Source: Allodiplogaster sudhausi
Lineage: Eukaryota > Nematoda > Chromadorea > Rhabditida > Diplogasteridae
DNA length: 64,000 nucleotides
Direction: 5' to 3'
Assembly (NCBI GenBank): GCA_945643635.1
Contig: CALZFC010000027.1
Location: 2,247,501-2,311,500 of the forward strand
This document shows, in pieces, positions 36,302-47,835 of this stretch. The position numbers and the translations under genes are program-made. Within the stretch, counting starts at the first letter, position 1. Every line of letters starts with the position of its first letter. The notes under the pieces were generated by a model, which was not told the origin of the DNA, ran no database searches, and worked only from the letters and a program-made list of their open reading frames with translations.

Positions 36302-37955
36302 TTATTTGTGATGACGGACACCGTAGCCACCGACGTGTGCGTGGTGTATTTGCTGAAAAGCATACAAGTGAAGTGATCGAAAGTCAATAATCGATTGAAA
36401 TTTTCTTTAAAGCGAACAACATAAGTACCTTTCCGAGGCAGGACGGGCAGCCGCACGCGTGCTTCGTCACGTGGTGAACTGGCTGAAAGTGGACGAATAT
36501 ATGCCCTCCATGTGTAACTGATGGAAAAGACATACAACATTACACAAAAAAAGAAAGAACACAAACGTGGTGTCTAGCGACGCGCAGCGCTCTTCCCTTG
36601 TGCCCGGCGAGCTTGTGGTTGTCGACGTAGCGATGCGAGCCGCAGGGGGTGCGCGCGTGGCGGCGGCAGGGCCTCTTGAAGCCGTACGTCTGCTGGTACG
36701 CGAGGATCGGCCGGTGCGTCAGCGTCTTGCAACGCGGACGCTTGTAGACACGGCGAGCCCAGCGGATCTCAAGTAAATAGTTCTGATTTGGCATCTGGTG
36801 TTTTGCATTGGTATTATACATATGTATCTGGATCTCTGATATTGGATATTGATATTACCTAGTGTTGGGTATTCGAACTACTTTGCAAACCATGTCAGCC
36901 CTCGTGCGATTTCAGGATCTCGATTGTGGGATCGATTGAACTTTCCAACTCTAATACCTTGCAGCCGCATTTCTTGTTGACATGAACACGTGTCGCATAG
37001 ATGTTGTACTTCTTCCATGGATAGTGCGTCCAGCCAAACTCGTCGATGTATGGCTTCTTTTCGGGAGTTTCAGTGTCGGCGTGAGCTGCCGGAGTCGCCG
37101 GTTTCGCAAGGTGTTGAGGGCGTGCTAATCTCTGATATATATGAGAAAATTAATAAAAAGAATATAATTGATTATGAGTACTTTGCCGAAATCAGTCTAA
37201 ATCCGTAAGTCTTGGATAACCTTAGGGCCACTTGGCACAATGTTCCTTTCGGCTTGCGGAAGAATCGCTGGGGCGGCCTTCTTCGGAGCGGTGGCCAGAT
37301 GAGTAGTGGGTGCGTGATGCGTTATTACTGGATGTGCGGGCGGCACAGCCGGAACAGCGTGGTGGACCGGAGGCGCTTCCGGCTGTGTCAATGAGTCATA
37401 TTAGAGAAATAGTTTGTTTACGTTTGAAATTATTTGTCAGTATCAAGATTGTTTAACGTTTCTAAATTAAATTAAGCAAAAAATGGCGTCAACCTCTTCG
37501 TTTGCTTCTTCATTGTCTGATGGCGTATCCTCGTCGTCGTTGGCTGTCTCGTGTGCGTTCGTTCCAGTGGACTTGTCTGCTGCTTCGTCGACTACTGTAA
37601 AAGATATCTATCTCAAATGAACAATCTATTTCGTACGATAAGGCGGTCAAAAGGTGTAGATAATCTGGGTCCTAAAAAAAATGAGAATATAATACAAGAA
37701 GATGTAACATACCGTCGTCGCTCGGTGAATCGGCCTTTTTCTCTTCAGTGGCGTGATGATCCTTAATTGAAGAATAAATATGTATAATATGTTTTTATAT
37801 GAATTCGTTGTGAATTTGTCAAATGAGTGGCTCTCTTTCTCTCTCTCTCGGACCTTATGCTCATGGTGGTGCTCGTGGTGATGGTGCTCGTGCTCGTGTG
37901 CATATGCGGCAGTCACGAGGAAAGCCGTAAAGAGAACCGCCAGTGGTGTTCGCAT
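36302..37955 (-). CDS. Secreted His-rich protein with basic Cys-rich C-terminal domain (A)
   Basis: Eight exons (37955-37854, 37761-37713, 37594-37494, 37382-37221, 37125-36958, 36767-36567, 36482-36429, 36352-36302) join in frame to 295 aa. A signal peptide (MRTPLAVLFTAFLVTAAYA) is followed at once by HEHEHHHHEHHHEH, then an acidic stretch (NDDEDTPSDNEEANEE) and a Pro/Ala/His stretch. The C-terminal half is a distinctive domain: YIDEFGWTHYPW, VNKKCGCK, then WARRVYKRPRCKTLTH, GFKRPCRRHARTPCG, HRYVDNHKLAGHKGR, HACGCPSC and a His tail. A diverged paralogue lies at 43880-46913. The CGC and paired-Cys layout suggests a disulfide-linked fold, and the His clusters could bind metal; both are inferences. 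No known family is recognised. Confidence 0.75.
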
Positions 37956-38779
37956 CTTTGTCCTTTTCAACGTAAACAAAAACCAAGGCTTAGTCTAAGG
38001 CTCTGAAATTAATTGGTTCCGTTGCTAATTAAGGGCGAGCTATGCGTATCGGTTCATCGTTACGGCCACTAACACACCCTCAGTGAAATCATCAAGGCTG
38101 TCGTAGTCGCAATGGAGAAGAAGAAAAAAACTGCCGCATTCGTTAAATTGGAAAAGAAATGACTGGAATCGAACAGTGAACTTTCGCGGCCTCTTTAAAC
38201 GGCTTCTGCCTTCGCTGCTTTGCCATTTAGCTTCGTTAAGGAGACGTTATTGGCTCTGACGAGGAAGTGTCACTTAACAGTAGACTATTGTCTGGGCTGT
38301 TTTGTCTGCGGACTCGTAGTTTTCTGACGGAGCTTGCTGGAATGACTGCCGTAGTGATCGATAGTCACGGTGTTTGGTCCTATTGAAAATTGTCGTAAAA
38401 GTTTTACATACTTCTTTTGCTCGTTTTCAGGCGCTTGTAAAAGATATGACACCTTATTCTAGATATTAGATTTCTGGTCGTGCTTCAAAACATTCGAACG
38501 CATACCCAGAACACCAAGAAGAGATGAAGAAGTGATCGAAGCAAAAGTTCTTTTCTTAATTGGACAATCTAATTAAAGTGAATGCCACGTGGTGTTTCGT
38601 CAGCGAGTGCAGCAAACTTTTGAATGTAGCTTTGAACATGGCATCTTCAGTTCAGGAAATGACATTTATACATGTTTGTGCTTCTTTTTGTATATTATGG
38701 ATGGACGATGTAGTATAATAGCAAAGTTTTTATTCAAATGGCAAGACAAATTCTGTCGTGGGTGTCATCCATCATTAAC
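37956..38779. other. Intergenic
   Basis: Upstream of gene A on the minus strand and 3' of the GY-rich gene. No feature is supported. Confidence 0.45.
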
Positions 38780-39200
38780 TTAAGCCTCAAAGCCTGATTC
38801 GGGAGCGAAGCCAGCCTCGCGTTTTCCGACCACCGAGTAGCCGCCATACGGGTAGCCCTGGAGAGTGAATGACATGTGAGACTCCTAATGGCACACCATT
38901 CCAAGTATTGTTATTGTACTTTACCGTTGTATACTGTACAGGCAAACACTAGCTTCTAATGTGGTTATTGCAAATATATTTTAAACACTAATAAAATGCT
39001 CGAATTACTCATGCATATATTTGTTATATATATTACCAATGAAAAGCTCTATTAACACTAAAACTTACATATCCGAAGCCGCCGTATCCGGCGTAGCCGC
39101 CATATCCTCCATATCCGTACGGCAAGTACTGAGCGTCAGTTACGGCCGACAGGGCGCAGAGAACGGCGAGAACAGCGAGGATGCAGGAAAGAGTGGACAT
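38780..39200 (-). CDS. Small secreted Gly/Tyr-rich peptide precursor
   Basis: Two exons (39200-39069 and 38857-38780) give 69 aa. The signal peptide is MSTLSCILAVLAVLCALSA; the mature part repeats GYGGYGGYAGYGGFGY, continues YPYGGYSVVG and then has a dibasic KR before EAGFAPESGFEA. YGG repeats behind a signal peptide resemble the nematode nlp-29/caenacin antimicrobial-like peptides, but short structural Gly/Tyr proteins look alike. The KR site fits proprotein processing. Splice sites are canonical (TAT|gtaagt, tccag|GGC). Confidence 0.75.
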
Positions 39201-40001
39201 TGTTGAGGATGGATGAGGATGAGTTGAGGATGCTGTCTTCCAAGTCTACCCACCGGGCTTTTATACTCTCCAGGTGTCAAAGAGGAGAGTATGTAAACAG
39301 AGTAAATATCCTTTTTCCGTTGTCTCTTCTTCTCTCATACCGAATATTTTGCCGTAGGCACACAGTAGCATGAACTCTCTTGGCAGCACACACATTGTCT
39401 ATGGCTTCATCCTGCGCACTTGACACACAAAAAAGTCAACTAGAGCATCGCAATTGAGAGAGAGAATTATCCTGGAAGAGTAACTGGTATCAGCAGCATT
39501 TTTCTCGCCTTCTGGCAAAATGTCTATTGGTGCTGGTTTACTTCCCCTTATCTCTGTCCATCTCTCCCTTTCTCTCTCTCTCTCTCTCTAGCTCTCTCTC
39601 TTCATCCTTCCACGCTTGAGGCAGCCAGTTGGTTCGCGTACACAAACCAACGCGTTCCGCGCAAATTCAAAGGCCTTGACAAAAAGCCAACAAGCCTTCT
39701 GACAAACGTCGTTCTTTCTTCATTTCTACTCAAGAAGAGTACACTCTTATGAAATGGTTGAATCCTACAGTGTAGGTACGGTGCTCTCGTCGAAACCATA
39801 TAGTGTTATTCATTTAAAGAGAAAAACTGCACATTAACACTCTTCTTTAACGGGTGACAGGTAATATCGGAAGACTACTATCAATGGCGCTCATGACGTC
39901 CAGACGAGTGATGGCGTGAACTCTGTAATGATAATTCTTTAATACATTTTATTCTCCTCTAATATGCAATATTTCTTTTTTGCTTGATAGTGAGAGTCAA
40001 A
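39201..40001. other. Intergenic with CT tract
   Basis: A (CT)n run lies near 39570-39600. No gene is visible. Confidence 0.45.
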
Positions 40002-42623
40002 TCACTGGAAAGAGTGTTTGAAAAAGAAAGGTTTTTTTGAGGTTGTCAATTCTTTCCAAAACGACTCTTTAATGTGTAAACAACAATGACACACGTGTCC
40101 GTGATGCTTGTGTACTTCTTCAGCTTCTTCGTGGTGATGAGCATCGTGCTGCTCGGTGTCGTATTCTTCGGCGTCTTCATGCTGCTGCTCGTCATGGTGC
40201 GGCCTCTTGTGATGAGCTTCGACGGCGTGGTGGCCTCCGTGAGGAGATCTCGAGGCGCGAGACGAGTGAATTCGCTGAACTCATACCATTATCTATTGAA
40301 TTTAAAATGAAGCCATTTTTACGGAAAGAAACACTTGTAGACCTGGTAATAAATCTATGAGTTCAATATACATAAAAGCTGATACCGCGTGGTGTCCGGC
40401 GAGAGGGCTTTCAGCTTCTTCCGCTTCTTCCTCTTCTTGTACATGATCATGACCGTGATGAGCAGCAGCGACATGATTCAGCGAGTCTTCTTCTGCCTCG
40501 TCGTGTTCGTGGTCTTGATGATGTAGACCGTGAGGCACTGCCTCCTGTTCTTCTTCTTCTTCTTCTTCTTTCACATGTCCATGATGATGTCTGCTCTCTT
40601 CATGCTCGACCTCTTCTGCTTCACCTTCTTGAGCTTCACCTTCCTCAGCATCAGCTTCTTGTGCCTCGGCATCCTCAGCTCCTCCTTCTTCTACAGCCTC
40701 CTCCGGCTGTTCATCCTCTACTTGCACCTCCTCAGCTTCTCCTCTACTCGATCCTCCGTGCTCCTCCTCTTCAACAGATGCCTCCTGATGCAAAGGCTGC
40801 TCTTCTTCTTCCTCTTCAGCCGGCTCCTCTTCTATTCCTCGTGAGCTTTCCACAGCCTCAGCCTCTTCCTCGACGTGGCCATGTTCATGCAGTGGAAGAT
40901 GCTCGTGTTCTTGCAAGGATTCCCGAGAAGCTTCCTGTTGTTCACCAGCCTCCTCTTCTTCTTCTGCTGTGTGGACATAATGATGATGATGATGAGGCTG
41001 CGCTTCTTCAGCCGAAGCTTCTTCTTCAATTCCACGAACGTGTCTATGACCATGTTCGCTTTCGTGTTCGTGGGATGCTTCAGCCTCTTGCGTGTGTTCC
41101 TGTCGTGCTTCCTCGGCGTCCTCTTGCGTCGCGCCTGAAGTCTCCTCATTAGCCTCTTCGATGGCCTCTGGAGAGCCAGCTGCCGCCACCTCTTTCTGAA
41201 CGCCATCAAAAGAGGATGAGTCATCGCGAAGCAGCCGCTCAATATGACGCTCTTCCGCCTGCTTCTCATGCGACATGACATCCGCTTCTTGGCTCGGCTC
41301 TTCTTGAAGGGCTTGCTCTTCAGCAGAGTTTTCTTCAAGCGATTGATCTTCAGCGGGCGCAGACTCTTCAGGGACAACAGCTGCTTCTGCCTCCTCCTCG
41401 TCCGGCAGACCATAGTCGCGCTCAGGTGCGTCTTGCTTATCTTCCACTTCAGCATCATTTGTGTATCCAGCGCGCTCTGCTTCCTCCTGAAGCCAATGAT
41501 AAGATTGAGACGTATATATGTACATTATGTTACTCCTGATATACATATCTATGTATATTCAAGACGTTTATAATTGTAAATTAGTCAGAATATGTAAACG
41601 CCAAGTTTTCTTGAATATTGCCTGACTTCTTCCATTTCCTCTTCGGCGATGACATCACTTTCCGTCTCTGGGGCTGCTGCAGAATCATCAGCTGCCTCAT
41701 CATCGGTCGTCTGCTCCTGTTCCACGGGCTCCTGAGACTGAGCCTGTTGAGCTTCCTCATTCGTGATCGGCGTTTCTCGTTCGTCCTCATTGTCAGCGGC
41801 GTCGTCGTTAGGTGAGACTTCCGGCTCGCCATGCAGCTGAAGGATGGAATGGTTGGATATCAGTGAAGAATTTTAACAAATCAACTATTGGAAGAATAGT
41901 TGCATGCTTTTGCAAATAAGTGTTTGAAAAATATTTGTGAATAGAAGCAAACTTGTTGAGTGCTACCTGTCCTTCGTCGTTCAGGCTGGCCAGCGTTGCT
42001 TCATTGTCAACTCCGAACGTTTCGCCAACCTGCCCTTCAGGTTCCTTTCCTTCTAGACCAGCCAGCGCAGCTTCGACTGAAAAAGAATGACATCATTTGC
42101 AATGATTTCCAATTTGAAAATCGAACTAGATAACAACAATATTTTTGACGTCGGCAGAACGGACTTTTTTTTCTTTTGGAAAGATAAACCAATTAATAAA
42201 TTGCAAACCGTCCGCATCCGATAGCGCAAAGTCATCTTCATTCGCGTCAAGAGGTTCGGCGGACTTGTCTGCCTCATCGTTATTCTTCTGAAATATGTGA
42301 TTCAGGTTGAAAACCAGTTTCAAAGCAGCGAAAATTAATTAGTATGTGCATACATCGTTAGTCGCATGCAATATTTGATTCAGTCTTAAATTTAAAAAAA
42401 AAGAAAGAATTATTATTATCTATAATTGTGTAATTACGCAATTTTGGTGACAAGCCGAGACATGTTACGAGTTACCGACAAGTTCGTTTGCGGTCTCTTC
42501 GCTGTTGGCACGGCGTGACTGGCTGCTGCTGTCATCAACAGCAGCGTCTTGTGGCAGATCAGCAGCTTGGACTATGGCGCCAGCCGCTAATAATAGCGAC
42601 AGAATCGACAGTGCAGGGCGCAT
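40002..42623 (-). CDS. Large secreted acidic, His-rich protein
   Basis: Six exons (42623-42480, 42287-42209, 42076-41967, 41836-41627, 41486-40386, 40274-40002) join in frame to 638 aa. The start is a signal peptide (MRPALSILSLLLAAGAIVQA). The rest is extremely acidic (long Glu runs with Ala, Gln, Ser) and punctuated by His clusters (HHHHHYVHTAEEEEE, HHHGHVKEEEEEEE, HHDEQQHEDAEEYD). The tail holds HGHVCHCCLH. Exon 5 is one 1.1-kb exon, unusually long for this locus. The composition suggests an extended, highly charged secreted polymer able to bind divalent metals or basic partners such as its neighbours; this is inference. The end of the last exon is less certain than the rest. Exon 1 uses a GTCGGT donor, which is also used in gene B. 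Confidence 0.7.
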
Positions 42624-43879
42624 TGCCCTGTAATTGTTTGGACATTCGAACGTTGTTATTTTTTTGTTCAATCGCTCAGTTAATTGTTTGAATAATTAGT
42701 AAGTCATAATGGTTTGAACAGTCGGTCAATGGAACAATTGAGCAAACGAATTTATAGCAAAAAAGCAATTGAGGAAATGACAAGTTAAAAAAGAAAAAGA
42801 AAAGATTGATAGTTGGCAAAAAGGAGGAAGATGAGAGATGCTGCAGACACTTTGCTCTGGCCTTTCTTCTTTAATTAGGAAGTGGAAAGGAGCGAACGTC
42901 TGGCGATTGCTAACCATTTTATATGGAAGTAGTCATTTGGCATGACAACGTTGTGTCTAGTGGCAAACGCTAATTACAACCGTCAGACACGTTTCATTCA
43001 AGCGTTAATGAGTAATTAAGTCACGTATCAACAAACTGTTCAAACTGGGCATATGGATAACTAAATAAGAGACATTATAAAAGCATACACTTTGTGACTG
43101 CAACTGGATAATTATTAACTTGTTGTAAGCGTCTTCACTCTTACAAAGTACAGTGGTAGCGAAGAATACTGTGGCGCTGAGCATTTGGAATAAGATGAGA
43201 GATGGAATTTGCCCTAATTGGGAGTGGCGCATCCAATAACAGTAAAATCGTAATATTCAAATGTCAGGTATCATGGCAAATACATACGTCAAGCGACGTT
43301 GCTGTTGACGTTGTACAGGAGCGTGAAAGGAATACCTTTCATAGCATGAATACGAGGACCCGTAACGCTGAAGCCTAATTACGTCTCTTCTCTACGCATG
43401 CGGGAATTAACTTTCAGAAAAATCAGTTAGTCGCCTTATATCATGAACATTAATTACCTTTTTTGAAAGACTCATTATTCTCGAATTCAGAATGTCAAAG
43501 CAATATTTCGCTGCCCAGTGTTGGTATTTTCTTCTAACATAATTATTTACTACTTCATATGGAAATGAGAATTCCTGATTCAAAATCAGTACTGAATTTG
43601 CATTTCCAAGTGTTGTCACATTAATTTAGTTAGATGTCGTTAAATAAAAATAAAAATTTATCTAATGCGGGAGTGCTACAGCATCCTTAAAGGAGTATTT
43701 CTTCTTTTGAGTAGCGAGTGAATTCATATATGTATATCTGGTATGTGCCAGCATACATTCTAGTCGATATTCGAGTGATTACTTTAACATCTTATAATCT
43801 TGGAAAGAAGAATAGCGCTGAACATAATTTATTCAATGTACACATAAACAGTAAGATTGTTGATGAATGTGTGACTTCT
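42624..43879. other. Intergenic
   Basis: AT-rich, with no supported gene. It separates the acidic His-rich gene from the 3' end of gene B. Confidence 0.45.
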
Positions 43880-46048
43880 TCAGTGATGACGAACGAATCG
43901 GCCGTGCGGGCGGTGCTGGTGGGCCTCAAGATGAAAGAGTTACCTTGGCAGCAGCTGTTAACAATCCACGAAGCCACTAGACATCCAATCTCTTATTACT
44001 GTGACTTACATTTACTTTTATTCTTTTTACGGTCACAAAAAGTTGCACTTCTATAGAATGAACATGTTGTTGTTTTTTGTTACCCATACTGGATATAGGC
44101 TCAATAAAAGATACGTAATATATTCTGAATTCAATACCCGTGTTCCCGAGCACGCCGCGCAGCCGCAGGGCACAGGCAGAACACGCTGTCGCCGCTGAAC
44201 AATTGCTTTACAATTAGAGATAATAGCTAAAAAGTAATTCATCAAATATAATCTTAAGTGCCTAAAATGATGTGTCAGGTAGAATATAATTTAGATATTT
44301 TTTGAACAATAAAACCAATTCCTCACATGATGACGTCGTGGGCATGGGACGGCAACGGTCTTGACGATTACTCGCTTCTGGAAATGTGTGAGGATTCAGT
44401 GACGTCATTCTTATCGTTAATAATATGTAACTTATGAAATATTTAAGGAATCCTCTCGAAACCGACATGATGATGCTTGTTGGCGATGTGCAGCGGCCGT
44501 CCCTTGTGCCCGGCGAGCTTGTGGTTGTCGACGTAGCGGTGCTGGCCGCAGGGGGTGCGCGCGTGGCGGCGGCAGGGCCTCTTGAAGCCGTACGTCTGCT
44601 GGTAGGCGAGGATCGGCCGGTGCGTCAGCGTTTTGCAACGCGGACGCTTGTAGACGCGGCGCGCCCAGCGGACCTGATTGTTTTTATTATTTTTTTTAAA
44701 TTTTATTTTTAATATTTTTCCTCTTAAACTCATTCAATTGATCTCAGATCCATGTTAATTGTGCCACGAACCTTGCAGCCGCACTTCTTGTTGACGGCGT
44801 AGCGTGTCGCGAAGATCTTGTACGTCCGCCACGGGTAGTGCGTCCAGCCGAACTCGTCGACGTACGGCTTGTCGCCACGGCTGCCCTCCTCGGGTTCGGC
44901 CGCGACGGCGTCGGCGGCGGCTTGCTGCTCCTGTTCATACTTCAGCGTAAGTGTCATATCGCAAAGGAGACATGCATGATGGAACCGGGAGGGAATTTAA
45001 GTACATCAATCAATAGTTTTTTTTCTTCGTATTTTTTTTCATTCCGTTCGCACCTCGAACTGCGGGGAGCGCACGCGGCGCGCGGTCCGTTCGACGACGA
45101 AAACTGCCGGTTCCTCCTGCTCCTGCTGCTGCTGCTGCTCCTCATCCGCCGCTTCAGCAGCCGGCTCTTCCGTCTGCTCCTCCTGAACGGCCTCCTCTGG
45201 CTCCTCGGCGACCACGACAGGGACGACTTCCTCGACGATGCCGTAGCCACCGCTGCCGCCGCCGTTGCTGCTGCCATATCCGCCACCACCGCCATCATTT
45301 CCGGGCACACCATAACCACCGCCGTTTCCACCGTAACCTGGTGCCTCCTCCGCGACAACCTCCTGCTCGTTGTCAGCGACGGTCTCTTCAGGAGTCACTT
45401 CCTGAAAGTAGCCTGTCAAATCTATCCTGGTGAGCTCTCATTCTTCTCTAGGCTTACATGCTTTTCATATAGCTTTGAATAACGAAGTGGCAAAATCAGA
45501 GCAATATTTATTTTTTTATATGCATTTGTATTACAAGTGCATGGCTATAATAGAACACAGACCTCGACAAGCTGCACCTCCTCCTGCGGCTGGAGCGGAG
45601 ATTCGGCGCGCTGAGCCTCTTCTTCGCCAGCTTCCTCCGCCTGCTCGTCCTCTGCTTCCCTAGCGGCCTCCTGAGTGGCTACTTCTTTTTTTTTCTTTTT
45701 TTTTAAAGAAATTATTAAACAATTTTGAAGAACAAATAGTTCTAACTTCTACAGCCTGCTCTTCTCGCTCTTGCTGCTGCTCCTCTTCAGGCGTCTCCTC
45801 TTCAGGCTGCTCCTCTTCTTGGTTGGCCTGCGCGCCCTCTTCGACCTCTCCTTCCGCCTCTTCGGCTGCTGCTGCCTCGTTCGGGACAGCGACCGCTGCT
45901 TCCGCCGGCTCGTCCGCAATGGCGCCAGCAACCTCGGCCGCCTCCGCAGCTGCCGCTTCGTCTTCACGCTGTGCCTCCTCGAGTGCGCCCATCACTGGAG
46001 TTTTTTTGTTTTTATTTTTTGTTTTTATTTTTTTTCATTATATTTATA

Positions 46049-46095
<47 letters not shown>

Positions 46096-46913
46096 TATTT
46101 TAGTAGAAAAAGGTTTCTTACAGGAGCACGATCACCGATCACCGAAAAAAATAATGCATGTTTGAATTGCCCGCTTGCCTTAGGAGCATGCACTCTCATT
46201 CTCGCGTGTGCTATTTCGTAGGTGGAATATTTGTCCCGCTGCATGAAAATTGCATGCGGAGTGCGAAAGGCAGCGGCAATTCTTACGAAATTTTCGGTGA
46301 TCGAACTCCTTAACAGCAAAAAAAAACAGGTAGCTCAGCGCCAAGTGACTGGAGCTAACACGCAAGGATCCCAATTTCGATCCCGCCCGGGGGCTACCAC
46401 CCCTGCTACCCCCGGGGATGGCGCAAGTTGAAGTAGCATGCTACGAAGAGTACTGCCCCTGGAGTATCGGTTGGCTCCCCAGGGAAAGCGCCTAATTGGA
46501 AGCCGTCACCAGCGACCACCGGCAGGCCCAGCCTTGATTCCTTCTAACTTTGTACCCTTTGTACTGTCTAACTGACAGTCCGGATCTTGGGTCGCGTCGC
46601 CTTCGTCGGCGAACACGGGCACGTTGTCGGGCGGCGTCTCTCCGTCGTCTTCCTGTTTCAATTATGCCTTTCTTATGATATATCTTGAACAATTAAGACG
46701 AGACAAATAAGCAGGACATTTGTAACTTTGGGAACAGATTCAGCAATTTGCACCACGAACCGGTTCAATCTGTGCATTCTCGCTGCCCGCTTCTTGTTGT
46801 CCGTCAGAGGGCGGCTGCTGCTGCTCTTCGATCGGCGCTTGGTTGGCTGCCGACTGAAGGTTCGCCGTCGCGGCGCCCACCAGGAGCGCCACAAGGATGA
46901 GCGCAAGCCTCAT
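43880..46913 (-). CDS. Secreted Glu/Gln-rich protein with basic Cys-rich C-terminal domain (B)
   Basis: Ten exons (46913-46761, 46652-46577, 45994-45747, 45670-45563, 45401-45054, 44930-44772, 44673-44467, 44377-44327, 44194-44138, 43924-43880) join in frame to 483 aa. The signal peptide is MRLALILVALLVGAATA. About 320 residues of Glu/Ala/Gln-rich sequence follow, interrupted by a Gly/Tyr insert (GYGGNGGGYGVPGNDGGGGG). The C-terminal domain is shared with gene A: YVDEFGWTHYPW, VNKKCGCK, WARRVYKRPRCKTLTH, GFKRPCRRHARTPCG, HRYVDNHKLAGHKGR, then PCGCAACS and a His-rich end. It has one exon more than A (KRVIVKTVAVPCPRRHH). The acidic N-terminus next to a strongly basic domain makes the protein a charge-block polymer. 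No known family is recognised. Confidence 0.75.
46020..46095. repeat. T-run and (TA)n microsatellite
   Basis: A T-rich stretch is followed by about 40 bases of alternating TA inside an intron of gene B. Other TA tracts lie near 7988-8022, 27113-27150 and 28008-28036. Confidence 0.9.
46325..46560 (+). mobile_element. Possible tRNA-derived SINE
   Basis: The sequence has a tRNA-like left part: gtagctcagcgccaagtg resembles a pol III A box and, 30-40 bases on, atttcgatcccgcc resembles a B box. A unique-looking tail follows (ctaccacccctgctaccccc). It lies in intron 2 of gene B and is far more GC-rich than the intron around it. No clear poly(A) or target duplication could be defined, so the call is tentative. 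Confidence 0.4.
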
Positions 46914-47835
46914 CTAGAGTAATCGGTTCTAGAGTGATTAGTAATTTGCGAGAAATTATCGACAAGAAGTACTATGCAATACAATGTCCAGTCTTGATTG
47001 CGCGTTTGTGAACAAATTTCTACGAGCTCTAAATTTTAAATTGGCAAAAAAAATTCTAATTAGAAACAGATATAATTAAAACATTTCAACATTTTATTGC
47101 CTTTCAATTACATGACGCATCTAACAGCCACCTCCGATTCAGCGGCAATTGCCTTAAATAGGAGAGTGCGAGAAAGCCTTCGTATGGTGCTGTTAGTTGT
47201 GGCTGCTGTGGTACATGAAATGGCGTTGAGGCGATCGCTAAAGGGCGACCGCATTGGTGGCTTAATTGAAATCGTGCTCACAAAATTCTTTCGCTCTGTG
47301 TCTATCTTATTTTCTCGCTGTTTTGATTACCCTCTTTCTCTAGTCATTTCTCTTTCAATCCATCTAAGTTCTGGCAAACTTCTTCACTTCTGGCAATTCT
47401 CTAGCTTGGACAGCACCCACGGACGTCGCCCACTTGGTAATATACAGTTAATACCATTCGTTGAATGTTTTTTTTTATTTCGATGAATGCTTGAGCAGCA
47501 TCCATTCTTTATTGAGCGAGAATATCAAAAGCCAACAAAAGAATGAAACACCACTCTCGGAGTGCTTCGAGAACACGAAAAACGCAGACACAACAATGGC
47601 CTGGAGAGTACTCAGCCGCCTCCGTTAATGAGACGAGCGAGAAGGACGGACGTCGTATATAAGAATAATACAAGGACCGAGACGAGAACCAGTTTTTCGG
47701 ATCTTTCGTTTCTTTTTTTTTCTCTTCAACGTCTTACTTTTTATGTATGTAAGTCTTAAGTTCATTTTTTAAAGTCGAATAATGAAAAAAATAATAAATA
47801 AGGGTCAATACATAATTTTCTTCTCGTTGATAGGA
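46914..47835. other. Divergent intergenic region
   Basis: This lies between gene B (minus) and the small Cys-rich gene (plus), so it must hold both 5' flanks. No promoter motif can be defended. The ttgatag immediately before the plus-strand ATG could be a splice or trans-splice acceptor. Confidence 0.4.

Noticed and set aside
40530..41573. Plus-strand Phe/Leu/Met-rich frames opposite the acidic His-rich gene
   Set aside because: Antisense shadows of the Glu/His-coding exon, which has a signal peptide exon, phase-consistent introns and paralogous neighbours on the minus strand.
46325..46560. Considered as a functional tRNA gene
   Set aside because: No cloverleaf with a clear acceptor stem and anticodon can be drawn; kept only as a possible SINE.
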